This document shows positions 10,054 to 21,729 of a stretch of 64,000 nt of DNA, piece after piece. Where the stretch lies: contig JAUCBN010000017.1 in the NCBI GenBank assembly GCA_035048815.1, positions 3,344,936 through 3,408,935 on the forward strand, in the 5' to 3' direction. The stretch comes from Abelmoschus esculentus. Taxonomy: Eukaryota; Streptophyta; Magnoliopsida; Malvales; Malvaceae. The stretch's first letter is position 1. Each line of letters starts with the position of its first letter. The notes beneath the pieces are model-generated. The model did no database searches and was not told the origin of the DNA. It saw only the letters and a program-made list of their open reading frames with translations. The position numbers and the translations under genes were made by a program.

Positions 10054-11290
10054 CGGGTAGTGTAAAGATGTATAAGGATCTCAAAAGTGTGTACTTTTGG
10101 GTTGATTTGATGAAGGATGCGGCGGAGTTTGTGGCACGGTGTGTGTGTCAGCGAGTGAAAGCTGAACATCCTGTGGGTTTATAGCAACCGGTTCAGGTTC
10201 CGAAATGGAAGTGAGAGAGATTGACTATGGATTTCGTGACGGGGTTACCGTTAATGTAGTCCAAAAAGGATTCCATATGGGTGATAGTTGACTCGTTTAC
10301 AAAGTGTGCGTATTTCTTGCTGTGCATACGACGTATTCGATGGATAAGCTAGTAGAGTTGTATGTTTCTGAGGTGGTGAAATTGTATGATGTGCCAAAGT
10401 CGATTATATCAGATAGAGATCTGCGTTTTACCTCTAAGTTTTGAAAGAGTTTGCAAGTAGCTTTGGGTACGAGGCTTAGTTTTAGTACAATTTATCATCC
10501 TCATACGAATGGTTAGTCTGAACGTGTTATTCAGACCTTGGAGGATATGTTGAGGTGTTGCATCATTGAGTTTCAAGGTACTTGGGAGAAACAGTTACCT
10601 TTGGTGGAGTTTGCTTACAATAATAGTTTTCAGGCAAGTATATAGATGGCACCGTTTGAGGCTTTATTTGGACATAGGTGTCTTACACCTTTGTGTTGGA
10701 AGGAGGTTGGACAAAAGTATGTTTCTTTACCGCAAGTGTTGAAAGACACCGATGAGAAGGTTAAGCTTATATGTGCTAAGCTTAAAGAGGCTTCGGATAG
10801 GCAAAAATCTTACGCTGATCTGAAGCATAGAGAGGTAGAGTATGCTGTCGGGGATAAAGTGTTTTTGAAGGTTTTTCCATGGAAGAAAGTGATGAAGTTT
10901 GGACGTAAGGGTAAGTTGAGTCCTCGTTTCATTGGGTCGTACGAGGTGTTAGAGCGTGCTGGCCCTGTTGCTTATCGATTGAGGTTGCCAGAGGAGTTAG
11001 ATAGGATGCATGATTCTTTTCATGTGTCGATGCATCGTAAGTAATATCCTTCACATGTTGTTCCAGTTGAGGAGATTGAGTTAATAGCAGATATGACTTG
11101 TGAAGAAGAACCGGTGAAGATCTTAAATATAGATACAAAAGTTCCTCGAGGAAAGATCATAGATTTGATAAAAGTGCTTTGAAGACACCGAGATGTTGAA
11201 GAAGCTACTTGGGAGACAAGAGAAAGTACGAAAGAGCAGTTTCCTCACTTGTTTGCTTCAGGTAAGAATTTCAAGTACAAAATTTCTTAA
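10054..11290 (+). pseudogene. Chromovirus integrase core and chromodomain
   Basis: After the duplicated CGGGT, the sequence encodes the Cys pair of the finger (CVCQ), then the DDE core. This comprises 'MDFVTGLP' with the first Asp, 'IISDRDLRFTS' with the second, and 'YHPHTNG(stop)SERVIQTLEDMLR' with the Glu. Next come 'MAPFEALFGHRC', the GPY/F-like 'GKLSPRFIGSYEVLERAGPVAYRLRLP', and a C-terminal chromodomain, 'VKILNIDTKVPRGKIIDLIKVL(stop)RHRDVEEATWE'. Stops at about 10183, 10213, 10442, 10514, 10645 and 11179 fall at Gln or Trp positions of relatives. The polypurine tract follows immediately. Confidence 0.85.
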
Positions 11291-11302
11291 GAGGGGGAGA
11301 GT
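11291..11302 (+). other. Polypurine tract
   Basis: 'gagggggagagt' lies immediately before the 3' LTR and after the chromodomain. It is the plus-strand priming site of gypsy elements. Confidence 0.75.
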
Positions 11303-14300
11303 TATAACATCCTAATTTTGGGTCTAGAAGTTTGACTGTTAGTTAGAGAGATTCGATTCGGGTCGAATTGGATTTCTTCGATTTATTTATTCCGGGTAAT
11401 TAAAATAATAATATTTTAATCGGGTGAATAGTAATTTTTAGAAAAAGTATTGAAAATGTTAAAATAATATTCTAAAGCTAATGGGGTGTTAATTAAGTCT
11501 TAATTTGGTTTGATTAAGCTTAATTTTATTTTAGTGACCAAATTGTGGAACTTAAAAAGTTAGTGGCCAAATTGTAATTTTATCGAAATTTTGGTTTTTG
11601 TGACTAAATTGAAAAGTAAGTTAAAGCTTAGAATCCTTAGAGGATTAACCCAAATTGTTTTAATTAGAGATCATTCACCAAAATTGGTTTTAGTTGACGG
11701 TTAATCACATTTTCTTTTTTATTAAAATTTTCTCTACATGATTTCTCAAATCAATTGCTGAATTCTTCTTCATTTTTCTCAAAATTTATCTCCTTTTATT
11801 CACCAATTCTTCCTCTTCAAAACCTCTCAATTTGTTTTGCAAAATCATCATCCAATTTCAAGAAAAATCAAGAGAAGAATTCACGTCAAATTTTGGTGGA
11901 TGCATCTCAAAGGTAATATTTTGTTTCTCTTTCATTTCTAAGGTTCTTTATTTGATATTCCTAAACATTTAACTTACAAATCATTAATCCTAACTTGATT
12001 TTGTGTTTTAATTCAAGATTTTGAAGTTTTTATGGAAATTTCAAGAAAATGAGTTAGATCTTGTTCAAGGTTTTAATTAGGATGATTTTCTATGAAATTA
12101 TACTTATTAAGATGATTGAATGAGTCTTGTAATGATTTAATATAGTTTTAATCCCGAAATAATTGAATCAGTATTGTTAGAAATGGTTTTCGGATGTTTT
12201 TATGGCTGTTTTAGATGCTCAGCTTTTGCTAGAGGTATAAGGAAGGTTTGAAGGTGTTTTTAGTTCATAATTGAGGAGGTTTAGGTATTAGATTCGTTAG
12301 ATTAGGGGCTGGTGTAGTTTCCGGATATTTCGGCTTAATTTTTGGTCTTTTCGGCTTAGTTTTTGGTAGATTTGTGGAGGTCCTATGTTGTTGATGTGTT
12401 GAGTATGTTTTGATGTGTATATGCTCTGTTTTGATCATGTAGAGGAAGTGCAAGAAGTCTCTTAAGTGGCTAGTGCGTTGGCGTTGTCGTTGGAGCATCA
12501 ACAAAAGCTTGTTTGGCTTGTCAGTGAGTGAATTTTGGCTAAAAGCGATTCGCAAATGTTTGGTTCTGTTTTGGGGACTATTGAATAGTGTAAAAACTTT
12601 TCATAGTTCAAGAGTAAGTGATTAAAATGGTTTTGATGCATTCACTTAAGTTTTGACTATTTGGCAGTGACATTTAGGAAGATGTTCTCATTGAGATTTT
12701 GAGAATGCATAACTTGGATTTTGAAATGATGCATGCATGTGTTAGTTGCTGTAAATGCATGGTTTAGAATGATATTCATGACTTGTGGAAGCATGAAAAT
12801 GAATTAGAACAATATGTGGTTATTTGCCTTACATTTGATTAAGCCGTTGAGCATGATTTTGGTTCAATTGATGAACATATTATGAATGCATTGTGAGCAG
12901 CAAGTTAACATGCACGATTGAAATGATATTGGCTTAGTGACACTAACTATAGTTACGAATACAAATGACATATCATTAGGATAAAGTGCATTATAGAAAT
13001 TGTGAGAATATTGATATTGTCTACACGTAAACAAGGGTGACTATGTGTCCGACCGTGCGTGTAGAGCTTGCCTATATGTAAACAAGGGTGACTATGTGTC
13101 CAACCGATGTGTGTTGAGACCAGGTGTCTCTAATTATGATAAAGAATTCGAGTATTCGGTGAGCTTAACGTTCACAATATGTTGTCACTAGAATGTCAAT
13201 ATGCATGATACATGAAATGATTTGGTTATGTGGATGGGTATGATTTGATCAAGCATACTTTGGTTTAGCATAAAAAGTACAAGTTATGGTTTTAAATTGG
13301 TTTTAAATGTTGTATTGATGAACTTGTATTTAGAGTTACCTCACTAAGCATGTTTTGCTTAAGCTCTCTTTGTAGAGAAATAAAGGTTTTTCGGACAACA
13401 TTTGTAGCAAGTGGTTCAAGGGGAGAAACCTTATTTATTTTGGTATGATTTAGCAAAAATAACTAAAACTTGACAATATGTAAACCTTTTCTTTTTGAGT
13501 GTGTTTTGAGTTAGCAATGGAATTGTATAAGCAACCTATGAACATGCTTTGCTTGTGGATTTGGTTGATTGATGCGATGTTGAGTATGCCCGAAGCATGT
13601 TTGTTTTGATTAGCTATTGAAATTGTGTAATGTTAGGAAGCATGCCTCTAGTTGTTACGGGGTCTACAACAGTTATTATCGATTGTATGATTTAGAAACC
13701 TTTGGCTATTAGGAATTGATAGTTATCGAAAATTGCATTTTAGTCTCGGATGTCTTCTTATATTCAATTATGGTAACTACGAATGTTATTTTGAGTTGAA
13801 ATTTTACATGGATGCATGAAGTTGACTTAATTTCAAGTTGGCTAACTTAACTTGGACGAAGTCCTTAGAAATTAAAAGATTTACATTTTGGTCCCTATAT
13901 AGTGAAGCATGAAATTGACGATGTTAGAATGCTCCATTTGATTTGAAATTTATCACAAGTGCTATTTGCATGTTTAATTGAATTTTGATGAAAATGAAAT
14001 TCTACCTTGCCAATAGAATTTAAAAGATTTGTGTTTTAGTCTCTGAATCTCATGATGGCAATTAAATAAGTTGCACACATTATTTTGAGTTGGGATTTGA
14101 CATACAAGCTTGTAATGGACTTAATTAAAGATTGGTAATCCTAATTTAAATTTTTGACACTGAAATTTGGGAAAATTTATAATTTGGTCATTTTTACTTA
14201 AATGCTCAAAATTAAGACTTATTTCACTTTCGTTTTTATTACAATTGGACACAAGCTATGTATAAACATGCGGGACTTAAGTGGAGCATTTAGATAAGAT

Positions 14301-14409
14301 AAAAAATATATAGGGTTGTTTACCGGGTTGAGCTTTTTCGGGTTTAGCTTGATATTCCTCGTGTAACCCATTAGTGTCGGTTTCGTCTAGGTCGGGCTAA
14401 GGGGTTACA
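11303..14409 (+). repeat. 3' LTR of the chromovirus
   Basis: It begins TATAACATCC right after the polypurine tract (relatives begin TGTAACA, so the second base is mutated) and ends GGGGTTACA at 14409. About 3.1 kb, with no credible ORF. A near-identical 28-bp segment (gtaaacaagggtgactatgt...) is duplicated at about 13027 and 13078, 51 bp apart. The flank beyond is the tail of an intron in the PMD gene. Confidence 0.8.
13027..13105 (+). repeat. 51-bp-spaced direct repeat in the LTR
   Basis: 'gtaaacaagggtgactatgt' occurs at 13027 and 13078, each followed by 'gtcc(g/a)acc'. It is a local tandem duplication inside the LTR. Confidence 0.8.
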
Positions 14410-14467
14410 TTATTTCTTATTGCATTCATAATGTAGTATGATACTAATTGAAAAATTTTATTTTTCA

Positions 14468-14763
14468 GTTTATTTGGCAAGCGTACGATGATGAGCAAAT
14501 TTTTGTACCTGATTATCTCATATGAATTCAGCTTTATGTTGTACCGTTGCATCATTGATTCATTTTTCTATGGTAGAATATCAATTTGGAGGTAGAGTGA
14601 TGAGACAATTTGGCTTCCACATGGGTGCATGCGGTAATTCCTACTGTTGTATGGGAAAAAGAATTGACTTCTACATATGCGCCTCCAGAAGAGTATCCAG
14701 AAGTACAACTAGAAGAGCAACTAGAATGTCATCCAGAAATGGGTCATAGCTCTTCAGGTTATT
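14468..14763 (+). pseudogene. PMD (MAIN-like) protein exon, 5' part
   Basis: A splice acceptor 'atttttcag' at about 14459-14467 precedes 'FIWQAYDDEQIFVPDYL', and 'EYQFGGRVMRQFGFH' follows after a stop and indels. This is the conserved 'WxPYDD...DRVMRQFG' end of the plant mobile domain, shared by MAIN-like nuclear proteins and transposon-carried copies. The frame continues, after a shift, as an acidic PPEEYPEVQLEEQ stretch to 14763, where a 4-kb LTR interrupts it. The 5' exons are not visible because the chromovirus sits in the intron just upstream. Confidence 0.65.
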
Positions 14764-16349
14764 TGTAATACCCCAAAAACCGATTCAGTAAAATGAATCG
14801 AATAACTTGTAGATTCAATCGAATCATATGATAATTGGACTAAGAGTAAGGGGACTTAATTGAATTAAATGAGAAAATTGAAGTTGCATGCCAAATACCC
14901 AATTCCCTAAACTACCCCATATAATTAAATAAGGTTAGACATGTCATTAAAGGCAAGATTGTCCTTTCATACCCCATTAATAAGTAAGAAAATCAGCCAA
15001 AATTTGCCCCATTCTTCCTCATTCACGTGAAACAAAGAAAAGAGGGAGAGAGAGGAAATCTCCATGAAAGCTTGAGGGAGAGAACTTCAAGCCTTTGCAT
15101 GGTTAAGAAATTATGTAAGAAAATCAAGTTTAAGGGCTTCGGTAAGCTTCTTTCTCCATAACCCAAACTTTGAAAGCTTTGGTTCTTGAAATTTGGAAGC
15201 TTTTATAATGCTCTACGGTTAGATTAGGTTGTCATAAGATTTAATTTAAAGCTAGCATTTTGATGGTTATGGGTTTCGTTGGAACATGAACGATGAATTA
15301 AGGAGTTGGGGTTGAGATGTTATAAATGTTGCATGTAAATCATTTGATTTGTTAAGTTGCTGTAAAATGAGTTTTGAAGTGTTGATTTTATATTTGAATT
15401 GCTGGAAATTCATGTGAATTAGTTGAGGATTAGGAATTTAGATGTATGGAAGGAAAGTTAGTCAAATTGCCTAGAAAATGCTATTTCGAGTAGCACTTTT
15501 GGAAAAATTCCCTAGGACAGGATTGAAGGAGTTAAGAGCTGAATTTTTGAAGTATGATACTCCCATATACCTACTTTAAGTGAAAATTTACAGAACCTCA
15601 ATCGGAGTTCGATAGAAAAAGATATAAACGTTTCCGTAAGGGCTGTCCGAACAGTCCCGGAACTGGACAGGTCTATTCGGATGAAATCTGCTACCATTTG
15701 GCTGAGAATTAAGATATGAGATTAAATTTTTCTTGTAGAGAATCCTCTTAGATTTTTAACGATATAAAATAAGCTTAATTCGAACATCGGAGTTAGGAGA
15801 TATGGTTGAATTACGAAAGAGTAGCAAAGCTGTCTCTAGAGAACAAATAAAGATATTTACATTTATTAAGCAATTGATTGTTCGAATTAAGTAATTTGGG
15901 TATATCCTAATGAATTGTCATATGATTATGGCTTGTTAGAGAATCCGAGGGAAGAGGACAACGAGGAAAAGAGACTCGAATCGGCAAGGAAAAGAGGCAA
16001 AGGAATCGCAATCTACAATCCTTGAGTTGCTTGGAGACATGGTGAGTGTGGTAAACCTTAGGGTTAGGACCTAGGGTCCTAACCACCTTTGTTTATTTGA
16101 TTTGATTCATCATGTAATCGGACTAATAAAATAATCGATAATACAGGAAAGATGATTAAATGATAACGATTTGTTTGACGCCATGTTTGAGTGCTAGATG
16201 TTAGACCAATCTAGTACATTTTGCATAGCTCGAAAATATCGGGGTAAGTAATGGCACGCGGCTACGGATGTCAGGTATATGAGTCATGCATGAGGCATGT
16301 TTATTATGATTTGATCATTGTTTGGTAACATAATAGGTAGATCTTGATA

Positions 16350-16507
16350 ATAGCATGACATATATGCTTTTAGTATGAATAATAGCATGACACATATGCT
16401 TTTGGTATGAATAATAACATGACATATATGTTTATGGTATAATAGCATGGCATATGCTTTTGGTATAATAGCATGACACATATGCTTTTGGTATGAATGA
16501 TAGCATG
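16350..16507 (+). repeat. About five copies of a 27-34-bp repeat
   Basis: The phrase 'tagcatgaca(c/t)atatgctttt' with 'ggtatgaata' recurs about five times with small length changes. This is tandem expansion inside the solo LTR. Confidence 0.8.
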
Positions 16508-16869
16508 TTATGAACAATGTTGTGATAAGAAACTTGATTAATACAAATTGAAAAGATCAAATAAATATGAAACTCTGATTGAGCCTTGGTCGATAGTTGG
16601 TCATAGGTAGTACGGTATGCCTAAGGTCTGAGCTCATTTGTTAGTACTTTGGTACTTCTGTTCAGTACTTCGGTACTTTTATTCGGTACTATGGGTACCT
16701 TTGTTTGGTGGTTAGTCACCATTTTTTAGATACAGTGGATATCTTTTGTTAGTGTCTTTGTGGTACTTCTGTCAGTGCCTTCGTGGTACTTCTGATGACT
16801 CGCTTACCTAGTCTAACTATACCAAGGCATCATTTGAAACTAATCCGAAAAACTAAACTTAAAACATGA

Positions 16870-17215
16870 AAAGATCATTTGAATATGTATTTACTTATGA
16901 AGCATTTGAATTCGATTATGTAATTGTTATCGAGCATCTGAATATGTAATTGCTATTGAGCATCTGTATATGTAATTGTTATTGAGCATCTGATTATGTA
17001 ATTACTATTGAACATCTGAATTTGATTATATGTTGTCATTGAACATTTGATTATAAGTTGTCATTGGGCATTTGACAATATATTGTCATTAAGCATTTGA
17101 TTATATGTTGTCAATACGCATTTGAATATAAGTTGATACCGAGCATTTGAACATGAGTTGCTATTAAGCATTTGCATATGAATTTGTTATCAAGCATAGA
17201 GTATGTGAATTCGGT
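16870..17215 (+). repeat. About eleven copies of a 27-29-bp repeat
   Basis: Units of the form 'gagcatctgaatatgtaatt' followed by 'gttatt' are repeated about eleven times. They drift gradually to 'gcatttgattatatgttgtc' forms toward the right. Gradual drift along the array suggests stepwise slippage or unequal exchange. Confidence 0.8.
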
Positions 17216-18029
17216 TTGCATGTTAGTGGCATGATAACATGATACCAAGACAAGAATGAAAAGCATGACACTCTTTACATATACAATTGAAATGTGAATA
17301 TGAATTCGATTCGTTACTTACTTGAAGCATGTAAATCTTGTCATGTGTTTAATGTCTAAATTGGTTAGACTTAAGATTGCCTCACTAAGTACTCCGTAAG
17401 TATTTACCACCGTTTGTTTCTTCCTTCCCAAAACAACAGGTTTTCAAGCCGAGGAGCTAGATTGAGTTCGATCGGGAGCAAGGACACCAAGCAAGCAAAG
17501 TATGGTATTTTGTTATTTTGTTAACTCCTAGCTTAAGGTGACATAGTACCCATGTTTAGAATAGCTTATGCATTTTAACTTTTGATCTATGGTTTGTATT
17601 TATGATCATTCGAGTATACGGTGTGTAAGCTATAAGGCATGATAAACTTGTTAGGCTAGCCTTACATCGTTGAGATAGGCTTATATTTTGTATATATAGA
17701 CATTTGCAATTCGCATGTGGCATGTAAGTGCTTATAATGGCATGAAAAGTATGGAACCAAGTAGGATAATCCATGAATCTTCAAAACCATATTAAGGGTA
17801 GGATGTTGCCATAGAAGAAGTATAGATCGAAATGACTAGTTTGCATGATGAGTGACATATCATTAGATTGAATAGCCAATTGGTATATGACATTAGACTT
17901 GTAAGAGGTTACTTGGTGACTACATATGTTGGAATAGACCTTTAAGGGTTAAGGATGGCTTAAGACCATATAAATGGTCTTTTGGTTAGTGCCTAGGTGC
18001 CTTAAAAGATGCAAACCTGCTATTTCAAG

Positions 18030-18405
18030 CAGGGGTATCGATACCGACTCCACGAGTATCGATACCCCCTTGTTTAAGGCCCATATGGTCCGGTACCTGG
18101 TTCGATGTCAGGCCTTCCAGTAGCAAAATGGCATCGATACCGGTTTCGATACTGAACTTTGTAGTGAACTTTCTGGTTCGATACCAGTATCGAACCAGGC
18201 CATTCAACCTTGGTCAACGAGTCAACGAGGTAGACTAGTATCGATACCTGGTTTGATACTAGAGCTTCCAGTGAAGAAATTGCATCGATACCTGTTTCGA
18301 ACTAGGCCCTTCAACCTTGGAAAACGGGTCAATATAGCTGACCTGTATCGAACTGGGTTCGATACCCCTGTTTCGATACCCATGTTTGGGGGTATCGATA
18401 CCCTA
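18030..18405. repeat. Field of GTATCGATAC palindromes
   Basis: Perfect tatcgata occurs at about 18036, 18056, 18239 and 18392. Partial forms (gcatcgatacc, tttcgatac, ggttcgatac) lie between them, often in GGTATCGATACC context. Several adjacent copies face each other, so the tract could form hairpins. Its role in the LTR is unknown. Confidence 0.7.
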
Positions 18406-18783
18406 TGTCACTTTTCGTTCAATCACTTAGATTAAGTTAAAAACTTGATAATAAAATTCAATATTAAGCTAATTATAATCTGAATGTAAATAAGACCAAG
18501 AGTAATTGATAAGTGAACTGATTTTGAGACTCGAAAATTAATATATGGTTAAAGATTCAGTATGAACATGATTATGACCAGAATTGATAAATGAATCGAA
18601 TTTGAAATTTGGAAATTGATATATGTGTAAGGATTGAAAAAATTTTAAATTGGCCTGATATTTGATAAAACAATTCACTTAAAATGTTATACAAATGAAT
18701 AAATTATTGGATTTTGGATACAAAGTTTGAGTTGTAAGTCTGGTCGACGCCTCCGTCTCCTAACTCGGGGTGAGGGTGTCACA

Positions 18784-19090
18784 TTATTTTGGTTTTGATG
18801 ATGCCTGTTTATATAGGTCTGAGTTTCTACCCTCGCAGACTCCCACTTTCGTTTATAACAATGTCCATGATTTTAATGAAATGCAAAATTTGTTGCATTC
18901 ACTAGATATAATGGGAGGAGCCGTAAGTTCTATGTTCATGACACTGCCAGCTTATACCGTTGTTAATGAAGAGGATGATGAAGAAGCTGATGAAGAGGAA
19001 GCACCACAGAGGCCACAACGTATTCGACGACCACCACAAACTTATATGTTAACCACGTCTCGACATTGTCAAAAATTATGCAAGAAATGA
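18784..19090 (+). pseudogene. PMD (MAIN-like) protein exon, 3' part
   Basis: It continues the exon interrupted at 14763. The translated tail has a Pro/Ser/Thr-rich stretch and then a strongly acidic run, 'EEDDEEADEEEAP'. A basic C-terminus, QRPQRIRRPPQT, resembles the 'RNRRPPRCGTG' ends of transposon-borne PMD proteins. It ends at a TGA at 19088-19090. The acidic-then-basic tail without enzymatic motifs is typical of this family, whose biochemical role is not settled. It converges on the MULE transposase 281 bp downstream. Confidence 0.65.
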
Positions 19091-19370
19091 TTCTTATTTC
19101 GTATTGTATAATTTAGATTGTATTTTATTTGAATTCATACTATATTAGTTAATGTAAATTTAGATTGTTATGCTTAATATTTTACTTCCAATAATTTGAA
19201 TTTTGAGTAAAAATATTTTCACTATAAAGCATCAATATTCAATACAAAAAGAAATTTAATACAAAGCATTGCTATTTAAATATTTAATTCAAAGCAACAA
19301 TATTTAAATATTTAATTCAAAGATAAAATATTCAAAACATATTCAAAGACGGAATTCAAAGATTAAATAT
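19091..19370. other. AT-rich spacer between convergent PMD and MULE genes
   Basis: No gene is seen here. The phrase 'tatttaaatatttaattcaaag' occurs twice (around 19270 and 19301), with further 'attcaaag' copies to 19365 including 'ttcaaagacgga'. That motif returns on the far side of the MULE gene, near 22110. Confidence 0.6.
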
Positions 19371-21199
19371 TCACTGCTGAATAGAAACAAATCTAGGCTC
19401 ATTAAGATAGTTTCCTCTTGAATATCCTTTAGCTCTACATATTGTGCATCTTTTCCGTTGACCCTTCTCCTTATAATGAAGATCCATACTAGTATAGATA
19501 CGTGTCAGTCTATAACCTATTTTATAAGAAAAATAAACAATAATCTTAGTATATAAGAACAAATAATAATACACGAACATTAATTAAAGATTTTTACCCA
19601 ACTTAAAATTTCACTGTGAAGATATGGATTTTTGAAAGTCTCAAAATTGTTCTTCCCAATATGTCAAACACAGTATGCAGGATATATGTGTGGAGGTGTC
19701 CAACGACTTTCTGCTCGATTCATAGCTGCTTTGATGCATGTTCCTCGAGCAGATATAATACAAACCCCATCTTCTTGAACGACATGCTCACGAAGATTAG
19801 TTAAAAAGAATTTTCATGTTTCAACAGTTTCATGTTCGACAATTGCGAATGCAATCGGAAATACATTGTTCTCACCATCCTGTGCAACAACAATCAATAA
19901 TATATGAGAGTATCGACCATACAACCACGTACCATCGACTTGGATCATACGTTTACAATAAGAAAAGCCTTCGATGCAAGGTTTGAATGACCAAAAAAGT
20001 CGATGAAAAAATTTATAGCCTAGAATAACTTGGCCTTGTTGGTCATATATATCCTTCGTTTGATATCTCACTATTGTTCCTGGGATGAAATGAGTCATCA
20101 CTAGTAGTAAAGTCGGTAGCTCGTTGTACGATTTATCATAGTCATCGTAAACAAATTACATGGCCTTATCCCTTGTACGCCATACGTTTTTGTATTTTAT
20201 CTGATACTCAAACTTTTATGCAATGGTCACCATTGTATTTCGTGACCTGTCAACGATTAAAACACTTTAGTTTCGTCAATTAGAACTTCCAATTGCATTC
20301 CTGACCATATTTTACGCATTTGGCAAATAAAGTCTTCTGACTTGATTCTATAACAACATAATCAACATGGTTCTTTATGTTGTACTCTTTTAATGGTGAA
20401 GTCGCTTCGTCCTTTTCATCAAATTGAACTCCAAACAACAATTGACCATTTACTCAAAGTTAATAGTGGCATATCGGGAAATTGATGAGCTCTCTTTGAA
20501 TCAAAATCCAAAGCAACCATATGAGCCAGAGGTTCATAGAATGTCAGGTCGATTCTGGTAGGAAAAAAGTCTCCTAAACGAAAATTAGGTGCTTCACCAA
20601 CATCACCAGGAAATAAATTAGGATCACCAATATCTTCATCTTCACTAGAATCAGCAAGTTTTTCACCCCAACAACCTTGTAGGTTTTCTATGTCAACATC
20701 ATCAATCGGATCACTACTTATTGCGGTTGATAAACTGTATCTTGAAGTATCGATAGGATTCAATTCAGTCGATATCCCACTAGACAACATTGTGACAAAA
20801 CTTCCTCCGGGGAGATCAATATCATTACCGTAGTCCACTTGAGAGAGGATTCTCCAATGACATTACTCTATGGGTTCAGAACATCTTAGACCTCAACAAA
20901 TAACTCAATATACCGAATCTCCATAGACTCATGCTCTGCAATCATCATGCTAACATCGTTATCATCTTTAAGATTAATTGTAACATATCTAACTGAATTT
21001 TCACAAGTTAACCACCGGTAACGTAAACTTGAACTTTTGCTCTAATTTTCTTTGATATTTTCTCCTTCAACTGTCGAAACGAGATATCTTTTGGAAATCT
21101 CAGTGTAGTATTGTCTTCAGATTCAAACAAAATTCTAAATTCGGTTTTCACCATTTGACCATTGTAATACATGATCGTCAAAAATCTATCTTCGCTCAT
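19371..21199 (-). pseudogene. Mutator-like (MULE) transposase, degenerate
   Basis: Read on the minus strand from ATG 21199, an N-terminal PB1-like segment (MSEDRFLTIMYYNG...) comes first. An acidic linker (20419-20838) follows. The MuDR DNA-binding fold (EYNIKNHVDYVVIESS...C...CNW...KYNGDHC) at about 20400-20180 is broken by stops. The DDE core start 'IQVDGTWLYGRYSHILLIVVAQDG' lies at about 20010-19870. 'FLTNLREHVVQEDGVCIIS...' with 'WTPPHIYPAYC' lies at about 19810-19650. A C-terminal zinc knuckle, CTICRAKGYSRGNY, lies at about 19460, with its last Cys replaced by Tyr. Part of the region between core and knuckle is missing. Relatives cut and paste DNA with 9-bp duplications; this copy is dead. 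Confidence 0.85.
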
Positions 21200-21266
21200 T
21201 TTATCTGCATACTCAGAAATAAATTTATAAAATTTTAAAACTAAATACAAGAAAATTCAACATGTA

Positions 21267-21480
21267 CATAAAAATAAATTCGAATAACTAACAAATATCA
21301 ATTTCAAATACATAAAAATAAATTTGAATATAAAAAGATATTGTAGAAAAATAAATTCGAAAAACTAACAAATATTAATTTCAAATACATAAAAATAAAT
21401 TCGAATTTAAACAGATATTGTAGAAAAATAAATTCGAATAACAACTAACAAATATCAATTTCAAATACATAAAAATAAAA
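21267..21480. repeat. About 2.8 copies of a 76-bp AT-rich tandem repeat
   Basis: Units run 'aaaataaattcgaa(t/a)aac', 'taacaaatatcaatttcaaa', 'tacataaaaataaattcgaa', then 'aagatattgtag'. They lie upstream (in minus orientation) of the MULE ATG, so they are in its 5' region. Confidence 0.8.
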
Positions 21481-21729
21481 ATTTATCAACTTCTCTAAAA
21501 TGCAACAAAATAATAACGAAGAACTTACAGATATTTTCAAAACTTCAGTAGAAAATTGTTCTTCCTCTCTTCTTCAACTTACAACCCTCAATTTTTCAAA
21601 TATCAACTTCAATTTTTATCACCCAACTATCCCTTTATAAACATCAGAAAAAATAAAATTAATCATAACCGTTCAATAAACAAATAAAAATATTACTTAT
21701 CCCAAAAATAATTAATCTGAAACCCTATA

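Larger units (their letters stand above)
5034..14409 (+). mobile_element. Decayed Ty3/gypsy chromovirus (Tekay/Del-like)
   Basis: The domain order is gag zinc knuckle, protease, RT, RNase H, integrase, chromodomain, polypurine tract, 3' LTR. The chromodomain at the integrase C-terminus defines chromoviruses. The long LTR (about 3.1 kb) starting TATAACATCC and ending GGGGTTACA fits Tekay/Del. The 5' LTR, leader and N-terminal gag are missing at the junction with the Athila-type LTR. A solo LTR splits the integrase at 7788-10053. At least eleven in-frame stops show it is long dead. Its 3' end lies in the intron of the PMD gene fragment. Confidence 0.85.
14764..18783 (+). mobile_element. Solo LTR, 4020 bp, inserted in the PMD exon
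   Basis: It begins TGTAATACCCC and ends GGGTGAGGGTGTCACA, and is flanked by TTATT at 14759-14763 and again at 18784-18788. Excising it with one TTATT rejoins the exon in frame (codons for SSGYFGFDDA). No pol domains, primer site or credible ORFs occur inside. It carries several local repeat fields: atgcttttggtatgaataatagc units at 16350-16507, gcatctgaatatgtaattg units at about 16870-17215, and a tatcgata field at 18030-18405. A 4-kb LTR is unusually long but known for Tekay/Del-type chromoviruses. Confidence 0.85.

Noticed and set aside
5036..14414. TTATT at 5036-5040 and 14410-14414 as a target duplication of the chromovirus
   Set aside because: The 5' LTR is missing, so the left TTATT cannot be a true flank; the word is common in AT-rich sequence.
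16350..17215. Possible CRISPR-like array
   Set aside because: The repeats are contiguous with no unique spacers, and the context is a plant LTR.
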